Part shown: positions 55,642 through 63,921 of the stretch, piece by piece
How the letters are laid out: each line of letters opens with the position of its first letter
Position numbering within the stretch: the first letter of the stretch is position 1
Source of the DNA: Bacteroidetes bacterium ADurb.Bin037
GTDB taxonomy: Bacteria; Bacteroidota; Bacteroidia; Bacteroidales; UBA932
DNA length: 64,000 bases
NCBI GenBank assembly: GCA_002071175.1
Contig: MWER01000005.1
Location: 62,001 to 126,000 of the forward strand
Direction: 5' to 3'
Program-made: the position numbers and the translations under genes
The notes under the pieces: generated by a model
Seen by the model: the letters and a program-made list of their open reading frames with translations, nothing else
Databases searched by the model: none
Told to the model about the DNA's origin: nothing

Positions 55642-56818
55642 AACATTAGATGAGATATTTAAAAGTGATGACCTCGGCTTGCTGGATGTTAAAGCAAAAA
55701 CAGATCGTGTTAAAACAGATGAGGATAGGCTGATTGACACCTTTATGGAAATCAATGCTTTTGTTGAACAAAATAGTCGAGAACCGTCTGTAAGTTCTAT
55801 GGCTGAATACGGACTTTTATCAAAGTTGAAGAGCATTAGAGAAAATGAAAAACATAAAATTCAACTCAAACCATTTGATAAACATAATTTATTAGGTGAA
55901 GTTGAAATTGAAAAAAAGTCCATTGACGATATTTTAAATGATGATGTTTTAGGACTTCTTGACAATGAGAGTGATATGTCTCTTTATGATTTTAAGCATA
56001 CGCCAAAACAAACTGAAAAGCGAGCAGATGCAGATTTTGTTGCACAGAGGAAGCCAATGCCGGAGAAAGAATTCAAGAAATATGAAGCACTTTTTCAACA
56101 AGTTCATAAAGAATTAAAAGAGAATAAAAGAAAGTTAGTAGAATTTAAGGATGCAGAAACGAATTTGATTGAAGGCAATTTTTATCTTGTTGATGGGCTT
56201 TTGTGCTATTTAGAAAGTTCTGAGGCAGAAAAAGTATTAAAGGGTGATAGAATACGGTTAGAAGGCAGGACCAAAACAATTTTTGAAAATGGCACGGTTT
56301 CTAACATGTTATTCAGGTCATTGGGTAAAGCCATTCTTAAAAACGGGAAAATAGTAACCAATACGGATGAAAGTGCAGAAATAGAATTACTAGTAAATTC
56401 AGGAATGGTTTCTGAAGCAGATGTGCATAGCGGTTGGATTTATGTTTTACGGTCAAAGCACATTAAGCTTAAAGATATTCAAAACCTGTACAAAATCGGT
56501 TTTTCAACAAATAAAGTGGAAGATAGGATTAAAAATGCTGCACAAGAGGCTACTTTTTTATTTGCAGACGTTGAGATAGTTTCAACATATCGATGTTTTA
56601 ATATTGATATACACAATTTTGAAAATTTATTACATCGTTTTTTCGGAAATGCATGTTTAGATATAGATGTTTTTGACAATCAGAATCAGCGTATTACACC
56701 GAGGGAGTGGTTCGTTGTACCTTTTAAAATAATTGATGAAGCGGTTTATATGATAATTAATGGCTCTATTGTAAATTATAAGTATGATGAAGCTAAAAAC
56801 AAAATCATCCTAAAATAA
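55634..56818 (+). CDS. GIY-YIG nuclease (T5orf172-like)
   Basis: 394 residues. GIY-YIG core at about 266-350: WIYVLRSK (268-275), LYKIGFST (285-292), Arg at about 299 and Glu330 in NFENLLHRFFGN. The N-terminal 260 residues are different and contain two similar segments, LDEIFKSDDLGLLD (5-18) and IDDILNDDVLGLLD (97-110). They may be partner-docking motifs. The start overlaps the helicase stop by 8 nt, so helicase and nuclease should be made together. It is the last gene of the block, followed by a strong terminator. Confidence 0.88.
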   Translation: MAKTLDEIFKSDDLGLLDVKAKTDRVKTDEDRLIDTFMEINAFVEQNSREPSVSSMAEYGLLSKLKSIRENEKHKIQLKPFDKHNLLGEVEIEKKSIDDILNDDVLGLLDNESDMSLYDFKHTPKQTEKRADADFVAQRKPMPEKEFKKYEALFQQVHKELKENKRKLVEFKDAETNLIEGNFYLVDGLLCYLESSEAEKVLKGDRIRLEGRTKTIFENGTVSNMLFRSLGKAILKNGKIVTNTDESAEIELLVNSGMVSEADVHSGWIYVLRSKHIKLKDIQNLYKIGFSTNKVEDRIKNAAQEATFLFADVEIVSTYRCFNIDIHNFENLLHRFFGNACLDIDVFDNQNQRITPREWFVVPFKIIDEAVYMIINGSIVNYKYDEAKNKIILK

Positions 56819-56843
56819 TATTGAAGCAATCTTTTTTGGGTGT

Positions 56844-56889
56844 AATAAAGGGTGTAAATCGCATAACTGCCTGATTTACACCCTTTATT
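56844..56889. terminator. 17-bp perfect inverted repeat, bidirectional terminator
   Basis: AATAAAGGGTGTAAATC (56844-56860) and GATTTACACCCTTTATT (56873-56889) pair perfectly around a 12-nt loop. It lies between the GIY-YIG gene and the 3' end of the opposing tRNA-Ser, and can end both transcripts. Confidence 0.85.
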
Positions 56890-56890
56890 G

Positions 56891-56975
56891 CGGAGAGAGA
56901 GGGATTCGAACCCCCGGACCCTTGCAGGTCAACGGTTTTCAAGACCGCCGCAATCGACCACTCTGCCATCTCTCC
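56891..56975 (-). tRNA. tRNA-Ser (anticodon TGA)
   Basis: 85 nt, minus strand. Acceptor GGAGAGA with TCTCTCC, discriminator G as expected for Ser; anticodon arm GCGGT-CTTGAAA-ACCGT gives TGA; class II variable arm. CCA is not encoded. Its 3' end faces the defence island. Confidence 0.95.
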
Positions 56976-57035
56976 CTATCCTATACTCAGGCAATTCATC
57001 CTGCCTGAAGGGGCTGCAAAAGTAAGGAAAAATTA

Positions 57036-57156
57036 GGATATGGCACGTGTCAAAAGATAATTTTTTCTTTTTCAACCATTCCATTGCATTGGCAAGGGTG
57101 TCTTCAAATGGTCTGGTGGTATAACCCGGTTCTTTGTTTAGCTTTTTCTGTCCCAC
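57036..57156 (-). pseudogene. 3' relic of an NAD-dependent epimerase gene
   Basis: Segment 57036-57133 is nearly identical to 61798-61895, the end of the complete epimerase gene, with about ten mismatches and one lost T. The encoded tail GYTTRPFEDTLANAMEWLKKKK matches AYTTRPFEDTLADTIEWLKKEK of the intact copy. The lost base shifts the frame just before the stop. Upstream of about 57156 the similarity ends, so only the last 40 codons remain. Confidence 0.85.
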
Positions 57157-57244
57157 GGACTGGGAAGTTGTTACATTTCTGTTAAGTTTTTGATTTTAAG
57201 CAGAAACAGCTTCTTGTTTTTAGATTTTTTAGGAAATATTTCAA

Positions 57245-57252
57245 TAATTTTG
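57245..57252 (+). promoter_or_regulatory. -7 element (TAATTTTG) of the PiT transporter gene
   Basis: Box 37 nt before the ATG at 57290; AT-rich surroundings make it a moderate call. Confidence 0.4.
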
Positions 57253-57289
57253 TCCTTAATTTTTAAAAAATTACAGGGATTAATCACTT

Positions 57290-59545
57290 ATGGATCCTAT
57301 TTATATCATTATTGTAATCATTCTGCTGGGATTAGCAATACTTGACTTAACGGTGGGTGTAGCAAACGACGCCGTAAACTTTCTCAACTCAAGTATCGGT
57401 TCTAAAGTAGCACCCATGTGGGTGATTCTCACGGTTGCCTCCGTGGGTATAATATTGGGAACACTTTTTTCGAGCGGAATGATGGAAATTGCCCGAAGCG
57501 GCGTTTTCCATCCCGAAATGTTCACATTTAAAAATATCATGATGCTGTTCCTTGCCGTCATGCTCACCGATGTGATTATGTTAGATGTGTTTAACTCGCT
57601 CGGATTGCCTACCTCCACCTCCGTGTCACTGGTTTTTGAATTGTTGGGAGCTGGAGTCGCCGTTGCGCTTTTCAGTATTTGGCAAAACAACGGAGGTAAC
57701 CTGATTAATTACATCAATTCGGGGAAGGCATTGGCGATTATCTCCGGAATTTTTGTTTCGGTAGCTATCGCATTTATAGCCGGTAGCATAATCATGTATA
57801 TTTCCAGACTTATTTTTTCTTTTAACTATACGAAATCGTTCAAATATTTAGGTGCACTATGGTGCGGTTTCGCACTTACGGCAATGACCTATTTTATCGT
57901 ATTCAAAGGATTGAAGGGAAGCCCGTTTGTGGCAACGGATTTCACGAATATGATTGAAGCCAACATGGCAAAAACACTTTTAATAACTTTTGCCGGATGG
58001 ACAATTATAATGGGTATTCTGCAATTATGCAGGGTCAATATATTAAAAGTTATCGTGCTGGTAGGCACAATGGCATTAGCCCTGGCCTTTGCAGGTAACG
58101 ATCTGGTAAATTTCATCGGTGCTCCTTTAGCCGGATTGGATGCTTTTAAAAATGCAAAAGAAGTTTTTGCCGCCACCGGATCAATTGATAACCTCTATAT
58201 GGATTCATTAAAAGGAGCCGTAAAGGTGGATGTTATACCCCTACTGGCAGCAGGTGTTATTATGGTGTTGGCATTATGGTTTTCCAAAAAAGCACGTACC
58301 GTAACCGCCACCGAAGTGAATTTAAGCCGCCAAGCGGCGGGGCTAGAGCGCTTTTCTTCATCTCCCCTGTCACGTGCATTTGTACGTTGGGGTGTAAATT
58401 CCAACAGGGCAATTAAAAAACTCTTTTCGCAATCTTTTATTGACAAAATAAACAGCAGATTTATGTTGCCCGAAAAAAATATAAAATCCGGAGCCTCTTT
58501 CGATTTAATTCGCGCATCGGTAAACCTGACTATTGCTGCTATGCTTATAGCTTTGGGAACTTCGCTTAAACTGCCGCTATCCACTACATACGTAACGTTT
58601 ATGGTTGCCATGGGTTCGTCACTTGCCGATCGGGCCTGGGGACGTGAAAGTGCGGTTTACCGTATTACCGGGGTTTTAACTGTTATCGGCGGATGGTTTA
58701 TAACAGCACTGGTCGCTTTTACAGTAACCGGGTTGGTTGCGACCGCACTTGTTTGGGGTGGAAAAATAGCCGTTTTCGGACTGGTCGCGTTAATTATTTT
58801 TCTTCTTTTCAAATCCTCCAAATTCCACAAAAAACGCAAATCAGCTGAAGCTGCCAAGTCACAGATTCTGGAAGATGAATCAGGTATCGTAGAGACTTCA
58901 ACTACTGAAGTAAGGGAATCCATCAAATTAATGCTTGACATTTATAACAGAAATATCAAGGGCCTTAAAGACGAAAATCGGAACCTGCTGCGGCAAATCG
59001 CTATAAAGATCGATAAATTATACAAAAAATATAAGGATAAACGTACCTACGAAGTAGTTCCCACCATTCAGGCCATTTCGCTGAAGGAGCTGGACATTGA
59101 ACAAGAATATGTCCAAATTGTTGATTACACTTACGAAATCACGAAAGCGCTACGCGTAATTACTTCAGATAGTTTGACGTACATAGAAAACAACCACAAA
59201 GGTTTTAACGATGAGCAAGAGGCCGATCTGGAAGAGCTCAGCAATCACGTGATAAAATTGTACGAAACTTTCATTCGTAAAATGAATGAAAAAGATTATT
59301 CCAAGTTTTCTGTCATTAGTGAGTTGCGCGATGAAATTTTGGAAATATGCGCCAATTTGACAAAAAAACAAATCAAACGGGTTAAAATGCAGGAAAGCGG
59401 CACCCGGAACAGTATCCTGTTTATGACTATTTTAAACGAAACCAAAAACATCGCATTACAATCGGTCAACCTAATGAAATCGCAACGAAATATGTATGAA
59501 ACGAGAAGAAGGATTGCCGAGCAAACACCGCTAAAAGAGACTTAA
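57290..59545 (+). CDS. pit: PiT-family inorganic phosphate transporter with C-terminal PhoU-like domain
   Basis: 751 residues. The PiT signature occurs twice: GVANDAVNFLNSSIGS near residue 23 and a second copy in the membrane half, FAGNDLVNFIGAPLAG (about residue 265). About ten to twelve membrane helices fill residues 1-510. Residues about 540-740 are a helical soluble domain with LDIYNRNIKGLKDENRNLL, like the PhoU-type tail of some PiT proteins. It imports phosphate with protons or Na+. It lies in a 4.6-kb stretch bounded by the epimerase relic and the full epimerase gene. Confidence 0.92.
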   Translation: MDPIYIIIVIILLGLAILDLTVGVANDAVNFLNSSIGSKVAPMWVILTVASVGIILGTLFSSGMMEIARSGVFHPEMFTFKNIMMLFLAVMLTDVIMLDVFNSLGLPTSTSVSLVFELLGAGVAVALFSIWQNNGGNLINYINSGKALAIISGIFVSVAIAFIAGSIIMYISRLIFSFNYTKSFKYLGALWCGFALTAMTYFIVFKGLKGSPFVATDFTNMIEANMAKTLLITFAGWTIIMGILQLCRVNILKVIVLVGTMALALAFAGNDLVNFIGAPLAGLDAFKNAKEVFAATGSIDNLYMDSLKGAVKVDVIPLLAAGVIMVLALWFSKKARTVTATEVNLSRQAAGLERFSSSPLSRAFVRWGVNSNRAIKKLFSQSFIDKINSRFMLPEKNIKSGASFDLIRASVNLTIAAMLIALGTSLKLPLSTTYVTFMVAMGSSLADRAWGRESAVYRITGVLTVIGGWFITALVAFTVTGLVATALVWGGKIAVFGLVALIIFLLFKSSKFHKKRKSAEAAKSQILEDESGIVETSTTEVRESIKLMLDIYNRNIKGLKDENRNLLRQIAIKIDKLYKKYKDKRTYEVVPTIQAISLKELDIEQEYVQIVDYTYEITKALRVITSDSLTYIENNHKGFNDEQEADLEELSNHVIKLYETFIRKMNEKDYSKFSVISELRDEILEICANLTKKQIKRVKMQESGTRNSILFMTILNETKNIALQSVNLMKSQRNMYETRRRIAEQTPLKET

Positions 59546-59565
59546 AATGAATTAGTTCATTTGAA

Positions 59566-59973
59566 TTACCCGAACTTTATCATATTTGCTAATTGCAGGA
59601 AATAATCGTTAGACCAAATATCCAATTCTTTAGTATTCTTTAAAAACCGCACAACATCTTTTTTTACCATATCAATATCTGTTGTGGCAAAATGCTCTTT
59701 TAAAAGATGCATAAATTCCTCTCTGGTCATTTCCATGCCCTCAAATTGTCTGATTCGTTCTTGTAAATGATTGAAATTTAATTTTACACTATTTCTCACA
59801 TACCATTCAAAGTCATACCAATCGCGCCCTTTTACCCTTTGATTCCATTTTCTGAATACAATTGCATGCATTTTCCGGCATACAAATCCGATAAAACAAA
59901 ACAACGTGTCATAAATGAGTAGGGAAGCAATAATAGTTTTTGTTAAATTTATAAAAGCACTGTGCGGCTTCAA
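59566..59973 (-). pseudogene. AbiEii-like nucleotidyltransferase toxin, C-terminal relic
   Basis: KMHAIVFRKWNQRVKGRDWYDFEWYV, split over about residues 34-60, then FNHLQERIRQF, FMHLLKEHF and LDIWSNDYFLQ match the C-terminal half of AbiEii/AbiGii nucleotidyltransferases. Its frame opens only at a TTG, the 30 residues before KMHA look disturbed, and the N-terminal catalytic GSxxLD half is absent. No AbiEi antitoxin partner is seen. It is convergent with the PiT gene 20 nt away. Confidence 0.7.
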
Positions 59974-60097
59974 AGTAAAAGCGATAGGGCAATTTTTACC
60001 GATTGTGGAGGTAAAGCAGTTTGGGCCGTATTGTCAACAAAATGCAATGCTTTATCGAAAGCTTATTCCATAACATACATAGATCATAATTCTTCTT

Positions 60098-60129
60098 TTT
60101 GCGAATTTGAGTGCCCCGATTTATCTTTG
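60098..60129 (+). promoter_or_regulatory. Promoter of the M28 lipoprotein peptidase
   Basis: TTTG (60098-60101), 20 nt, TATCTTTG (60122-60129). It shows that upstream in-frame codons at 60107 are not used and supports the ATG at 60155. Confidence 0.7.
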
Positions 60130-60154
60130 TCGTATATATAATTTTCCATCCTTA

Positions 60155-61786
60155 ATGAAACAATTTCTCTACTCGCTCGTGCTGCTGCTCCTTTTGGTAG
60201 CTTGTGGCAATGAAAAATCTATAAGTACAAAAAAAATGAGTCTCGCCATGTTGGCGGATGACCTGGAAATATTGGCTGCTGACAGTATGGAAGGGCGTGC
60301 CCCTTGTACGATCGGTGGGGAGCGCACCGTCCGCTACCTGCAATCGCGTATGGAGGAAATCGGGCTGGAACCGGCGTTTGGCCAAAGTTATTTGCAAGAA
60401 GTTCCGTTGGTCAAGATCCTCCCCAATGCCTCCGAACCGGTGGTTGTCAGGGATCGGCAAGGAGAGTTGCGTTTTACAAACGAAACCGAAATCAGCCTGT
60501 GGAGTCCGATGTTGGCCCCTGAAATTTCACTTACGGATAACGAACTTGTCTTTGTAGGTTTCGGAATCGTTGCACCGGAAAATGATTGGAATGATTTCCG
60601 TCAAATAGACGTTACGGGAAAAACGATCATAGTGTTGGTTAACGATCCCGGATTTTTCACACAAGATCCCACGCTTTTCAACGGAAAAAGCATGACCTAT
60701 TATGGCCGATGGACCTATAAATTTGAAGAAGCCGAACGCCAGGGTGCTGCAGGATGTATTATTGTGCACGAAGAGGAAGCTTCCGGTTATCCGTGGGCTG
60801 TACCGGCCCGCCATTCGACAGATCCGGAATATTACCTGTATGATGAGGCGCTCAGCGACAAGCATTGCAAAGTGCGCGGCTGGATTTCTCAATCTGCGGC
60901 GCGTACCTTATTGGCTCGTTCCGGATACGATTACGATTCGCTGAAAAGAGCGGCTGTCACCCAAGAGTTTACCCCCGTTCCGCTTCAAGCCCAACTTAGT
61001 GTTCGTCTTCGCAATACGTGGGAAACATGTACATCGCATAATGTGGCTGGGATGTTGAAAGGGAAAACCGCACCCGATGAAGCGATTGTCTATGTGGCTC
61101 ATTGGGACCATTTGGGCATCGGTCGCCCCTATGACGGCGATTCCATATACAATGGAGCATCGGACAATGCTGCAGCCGTAGCGGGGTTGTTGGCGATTGC
61201 TGAAGAATTTAAGGTACAACCGGAAACGGAACGTTCTCTCTTGTTCCTGATCCCCACCGCAGAAGAGTCCAGTTTGTTGGGAAGTTATCATTATGTCGAG
61301 CATCCTGTTTTCCCGATGGAAAAAACCGTGGCCGGATTCAATTCAGATGTGATCCTTCTGTTAGGGCAATTCAACGATGTTACCGTGACGGGACTTGGAC
61401 ATTCCGAATTAGATGACTATCTGAAAACAGCAGCCCTCCGGCAAGGTCGCTATATGGCCAAAGATCCGAATCCGGAAAATGGCATGTTTTTTCGATCCGA
61501 TCAGCTTCCTTTTATGAAAAAAGGGGTCCCGTTTCTTTTTGCCAAAGGTTATATCGATCAGCGCGAACTGGGCAAAGAAGCAACGTTGCAAATCATTGCC
61601 GATTACTGGAAGCATGTTTATCATAAACCCTCTGATGAGTTTGTGCCCGAACGCGACAAATTGGAGGGCCTGCTCGAAGATGCGCAACTCTTTTTCCATA
61701 TCGGTTACCGCATTGCCAATGAACAAACCTATCCGAAATGGTATAAAACGTCGGAGTTTTATCAAGAGCGGCCTGTGGCACGATAA
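60155..61786 (+). CDS. M28-family metallopeptidase, lipoprotein
   Basis: 543 residues from the ATG at 60155. Lipoprotein signal MKQFLYSLVLLLLLVACGN with Cys17. A PA domain (about 100-250) lies within the M28 fold, whose metal site is AHWDHLGIGRPYDG (His, Asp), YNGASDNAAAVAGLL (bridging Asp), PTAEESSLLGSYHYVEHP (Glu-Glu pair) and NSDVILL. It is a broad aminopeptidase of the envelope. It is different from the M28 enzyme at 40443, which has no lipobox. Confidence 0.92.
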   Translation: MKQFLYSLVLLLLLVACGNEKSISTKKMSLAMLADDLEILAADSMEGRAPCTIGGERTVRYLQSRMEEIGLEPAFGQSYLQEVPLVKILPNASEPVVVRDRQGELRFTNETEISLWSPMLAPEISLTDNELVFVGFGIVAPENDWNDFRQIDVTGKTIIVLVNDPGFFTQDPTLFNGKSMTYYGRWTYKFEEAERQGAAGCIIVHEEEASGYPWAVPARHSTDPEYYLYDEALSDKHCKVRGWISQSAARTLLARSGYDYDSLKRAAVTQEFTPVPLQAQLSVRLRNTWETCTSHNVAGMLKGKTAPDEAIVYVAHWDHLGIGRPYDGDSIYNGASDNAAAVAGLLAIAEEFKVQPETERSLLFLIPTAEESSLLGSYHYVEHPVFPMEKTVAGFNSDVILLLGQFNDVTVTGLGHSELDDYLKTAALRQGRYMAKDPNPENGMFFRSDQLPFMKKGVPFLFAKGYIDQRELGKEATLQIIADYWKHVYHKPSDEFVPERDKLEGLLEDAQLFFHIGYRIANEQTYPKWYKTSEFYQERPVAR

Positions 61787-61811
61787 TTTGTCATTTGGGA
61801 TATGACACGTA

Positions 61812-62822
61812 TCAGAAGATAATTTTTTCTTTTTTCAACCATTCTATCGTATCGGCAAGGGTGTCTTCAAATGGTCTGGTGGTATAAGCCAGTTCCAGGC
61901 GGGCCTTGTCAGAAGAAAACATGGAGTTGGCAGTTAAAGTATACAATGAATAAGTCGAAAACAGCGGAATTCTTTTTTTGATCTTGTAATAGAGTGTGCT
62001 AACGGGAAGGACAGCTTTGGCCAGCCACATGGGTGCCATGATCTTGGGTAGTTTTTTACCCGTGATCTGCTGGAAAGTCTGGAAAAATTCTTTTATAGAT
62101 AGATAACGGTTGGACAAGATGTAGCATTTCCCTCTGCCCCCTTTCCGGCAGGAAGATATAGTTCCGGAAGCCACATCGCGAACATCCACAAAGTCATAAC
62201 CTCCATCTACCCCCATAGGCAAAAGACCGCTCCAACAGGAAAGCACCAGCTGTGTTGCATAATTACGAGTATAGGAGTTGGGACCGCAAATACCTGACGG
62301 ATGTATAACGGTAACATCCAAACCTTCTTGTACCGCATTCAGGACATATTGTGTCGCCTCGGCTTTGGTCTTGGCGTACATCCCATATACAAGATCTTTG
62401 TCAAAATGATTGATCTCACGTATGACCTGTCCAATGGGTTGTTCCGGAATGGCATGGACTGAACTTATGTAAACAAGCTTGGTCGCTTTGAATTTAATGG
62501 CAGCATCTGTAATATTCTTCGTTCCCTTGACGTTGACATTATATACGATCGGCTGATATTTTAGGGAAGTAGTTACTATACCGGCAGCATGTATCACAAA
62601 TATTTCAGTATCAGGACTAACCCGGAAAAATTTTTCCAAAGATAGCGGGTCCAGTATGTTTCCATAACAGATCTCTACCTGCGAAGGCAGGCGTGAGTTC
62701 AACAAATCATCCGGCAAAACCAGCGCACGGACTTTTTTGCCATCTGCAATTAACTGAGATACTATCGTAAATCCCAGATGACCGGTCGCTCCGGTTACTA
62801 AATATATTTCTTGTTTTTGCAT
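61812..62822 (-). CDS. NAD-dependent epimerase/dehydratase family protein
   Basis: 336 residues. Rossmann motif TGATGHLGF at 9-17, catalytic-type Ser/Tyr/Lys with YISSVHA and GMYAKTKAEA, and HPSGICGPNSY. This is the extended SDR class near dihydroflavonol reductases, acting on nucleotide sugars or sterol-like substrates; the exact one is unknown. The C-terminus AYTTRPFEDTLADTIEWLKK is shared with the relic at 57036-57156. It is divergent from an AraC regulator gene that may control it. Confidence 0.85.
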   Translation of the reverse strand: MQKQEIYLVTGATGHLGFTIVSQLIADGKKVRALVLPDDLLNSRLPSQVEICYGNILDPLSLEKFFRVSPDTEIFVIHAAGIVTTSLKYQPIVYNVNVKGTKNITDAAIKFKATKLVYISSVHAIPEQPIGQVIREINHFDKDLVYGMYAKTKAEATQYVLNAVQEGLDVTVIHPSGICGPNSYTRNYATQLVLSCWSGLLPMGVDGGYDFVDVRDVASGTISSCRKGGRGKCYILSNRYLSIKEFFQTFQQITGKKLPKIMAPMWLAKAVLPVSTLYYKIKKRIPLFSTYSLYTLTANSMFSSDKARLELAYTTRPFEDTLADTIEWLKKEKIIF

Positions 62823-62876
62823 ACTGTAATTATGGCAAATAATGTACCGTCATTAGTGCTAATTTTCCATGATTTA

Positions 62877-62906
62877 TTGTCAATAAGTCGTTTTTTTGTA
62901 ATTTTG
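62877..62906 (+). promoter_or_regulatory. Promoter of the AraC-family gene
   Basis: TTG (62877-62879), 19 nt, TAATTTTG (62899-62906), 17 nt before the ATG at 62924. Confidence 0.5.
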
Positions 62907-62923
62907 ATCACACAAAAATCATT

Positions 62924-63823
62924 ATGTTACATACACTGGATCATTTTTCTGAAAAAGAACTCCTGGAATTCACAACGCAATTCAAAGGAATCTTCTTTAA
63001 CAACCAACTATTCATTACTGAAGAACTTGAGCTGATCGATGGTTTTTTTATTTATCCGGTACGAATGGATATTTATATGCTGATGATTTGCATTCAGGGT
63101 TCTTTCCAAGTCTCTGTAAATCTTCGTGATTTTACCGTTAAGGAGGGAATGGCCATGGTCTATGCTCCGGATTATATTTTACAGATCCGCCAACACCATA
63201 ACGCCGTGATAAAGGCAGTTGCCATTACCGGATCATTCCTTAATGAGATCCGTGTCGATCTGAACAAGATTTTTACCCCATTGATAAACTGTAATGAAAA
63301 GCCGACCTGGCAACTAACGGAAAATGAGCTTAAAATTATAGACAATTATCTGAGATTGATACATTCGGTGTTTATCCTGCCTGAAGAAACGTACAAGAAA
63401 GAGATGATAAGGGGGCTTATCTCTTCGGTAATATATCTTTTTGCCGATGTATGGCAACGTGAATCAAAAACGGCAAAGAACAAGGAAGCCCCAGGAGCAG
63501 GGGGCAGAACTGCACGCCACTTTGCCCGGTTCATGGAATTACTTCACCAATATCATTGTACGGAACACAATGTGGGTTTTTATGCAGATCAGATGTGTGT
63601 GACCCCAAAATACCTCTCCTCTCTGATCAAAAACCACAGCGGGAAATCAGTTGTCGGATGGATTGATGAATACCTTGTTCTGGAAGCCAAGAATTTGTTA
63701 AAATTCTCAGACAAAAGCATTAAGGAAATAAGCAATGAGTTGAGTTTTTCCGATCCCTCTTTTTTCTGTAAATACTTTAAAAAGCAAACGGGTATGACCC
63801 CTACCGAATATAAAAAGATGTAA
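62924..63823 (+). CDS. AraC-family transcriptional regulator
   Basis: 299 residues. The C-terminal 100 residues hold two HTH motifs: NVGFYADQMCVTPKYLSSLI and the second with SIKEISNELSFSDPSFFCKY ending KKQTGMTPTEYKKM, the AraC hallmark. The N-terminal 180 residues have a cupin-like pattern (MDIYMLMICIQGSFQVSVNL) for ligand sensing. It is divergent from the epimerase gene and is its likely regulator, though the ligand is unknown. Confidence 0.92.
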   Translation: MLHTLDHFSEKELLEFTTQFKGIFFNNQLFITEELELIDGFFIYPVRMDIYMLMICIQGSFQVSVNLRDFTVKEGMAMVYAPDYILQIRQHHNAVIKAVAITGSFLNEIRVDLNKIFTPLINCNEKPTWQLTENELKIIDNYLRLIHSVFILPEETYKKEMIRGLISSVIYLFADVWQRESKTAKNKEAPGAGGRTARHFARFMELLHQYHCTEHNVGFYADQMCVTPKYLSSLIKNHSGKSVVGWIDEYLVLEAKNLLKFSDKSIKEISNELSFSDPSFFCKYFKKQTGMTPTEYKKM

Positions 63824-63921
63824 AGAAGCTGTGGACATTTACAGGTCTTGATCTTGATCCCGTCTTTTCGGAACTAAAATCTCACCTCTTTTACCTGTTG
63901 TTCCGGCGGAACTTTCCCGTA

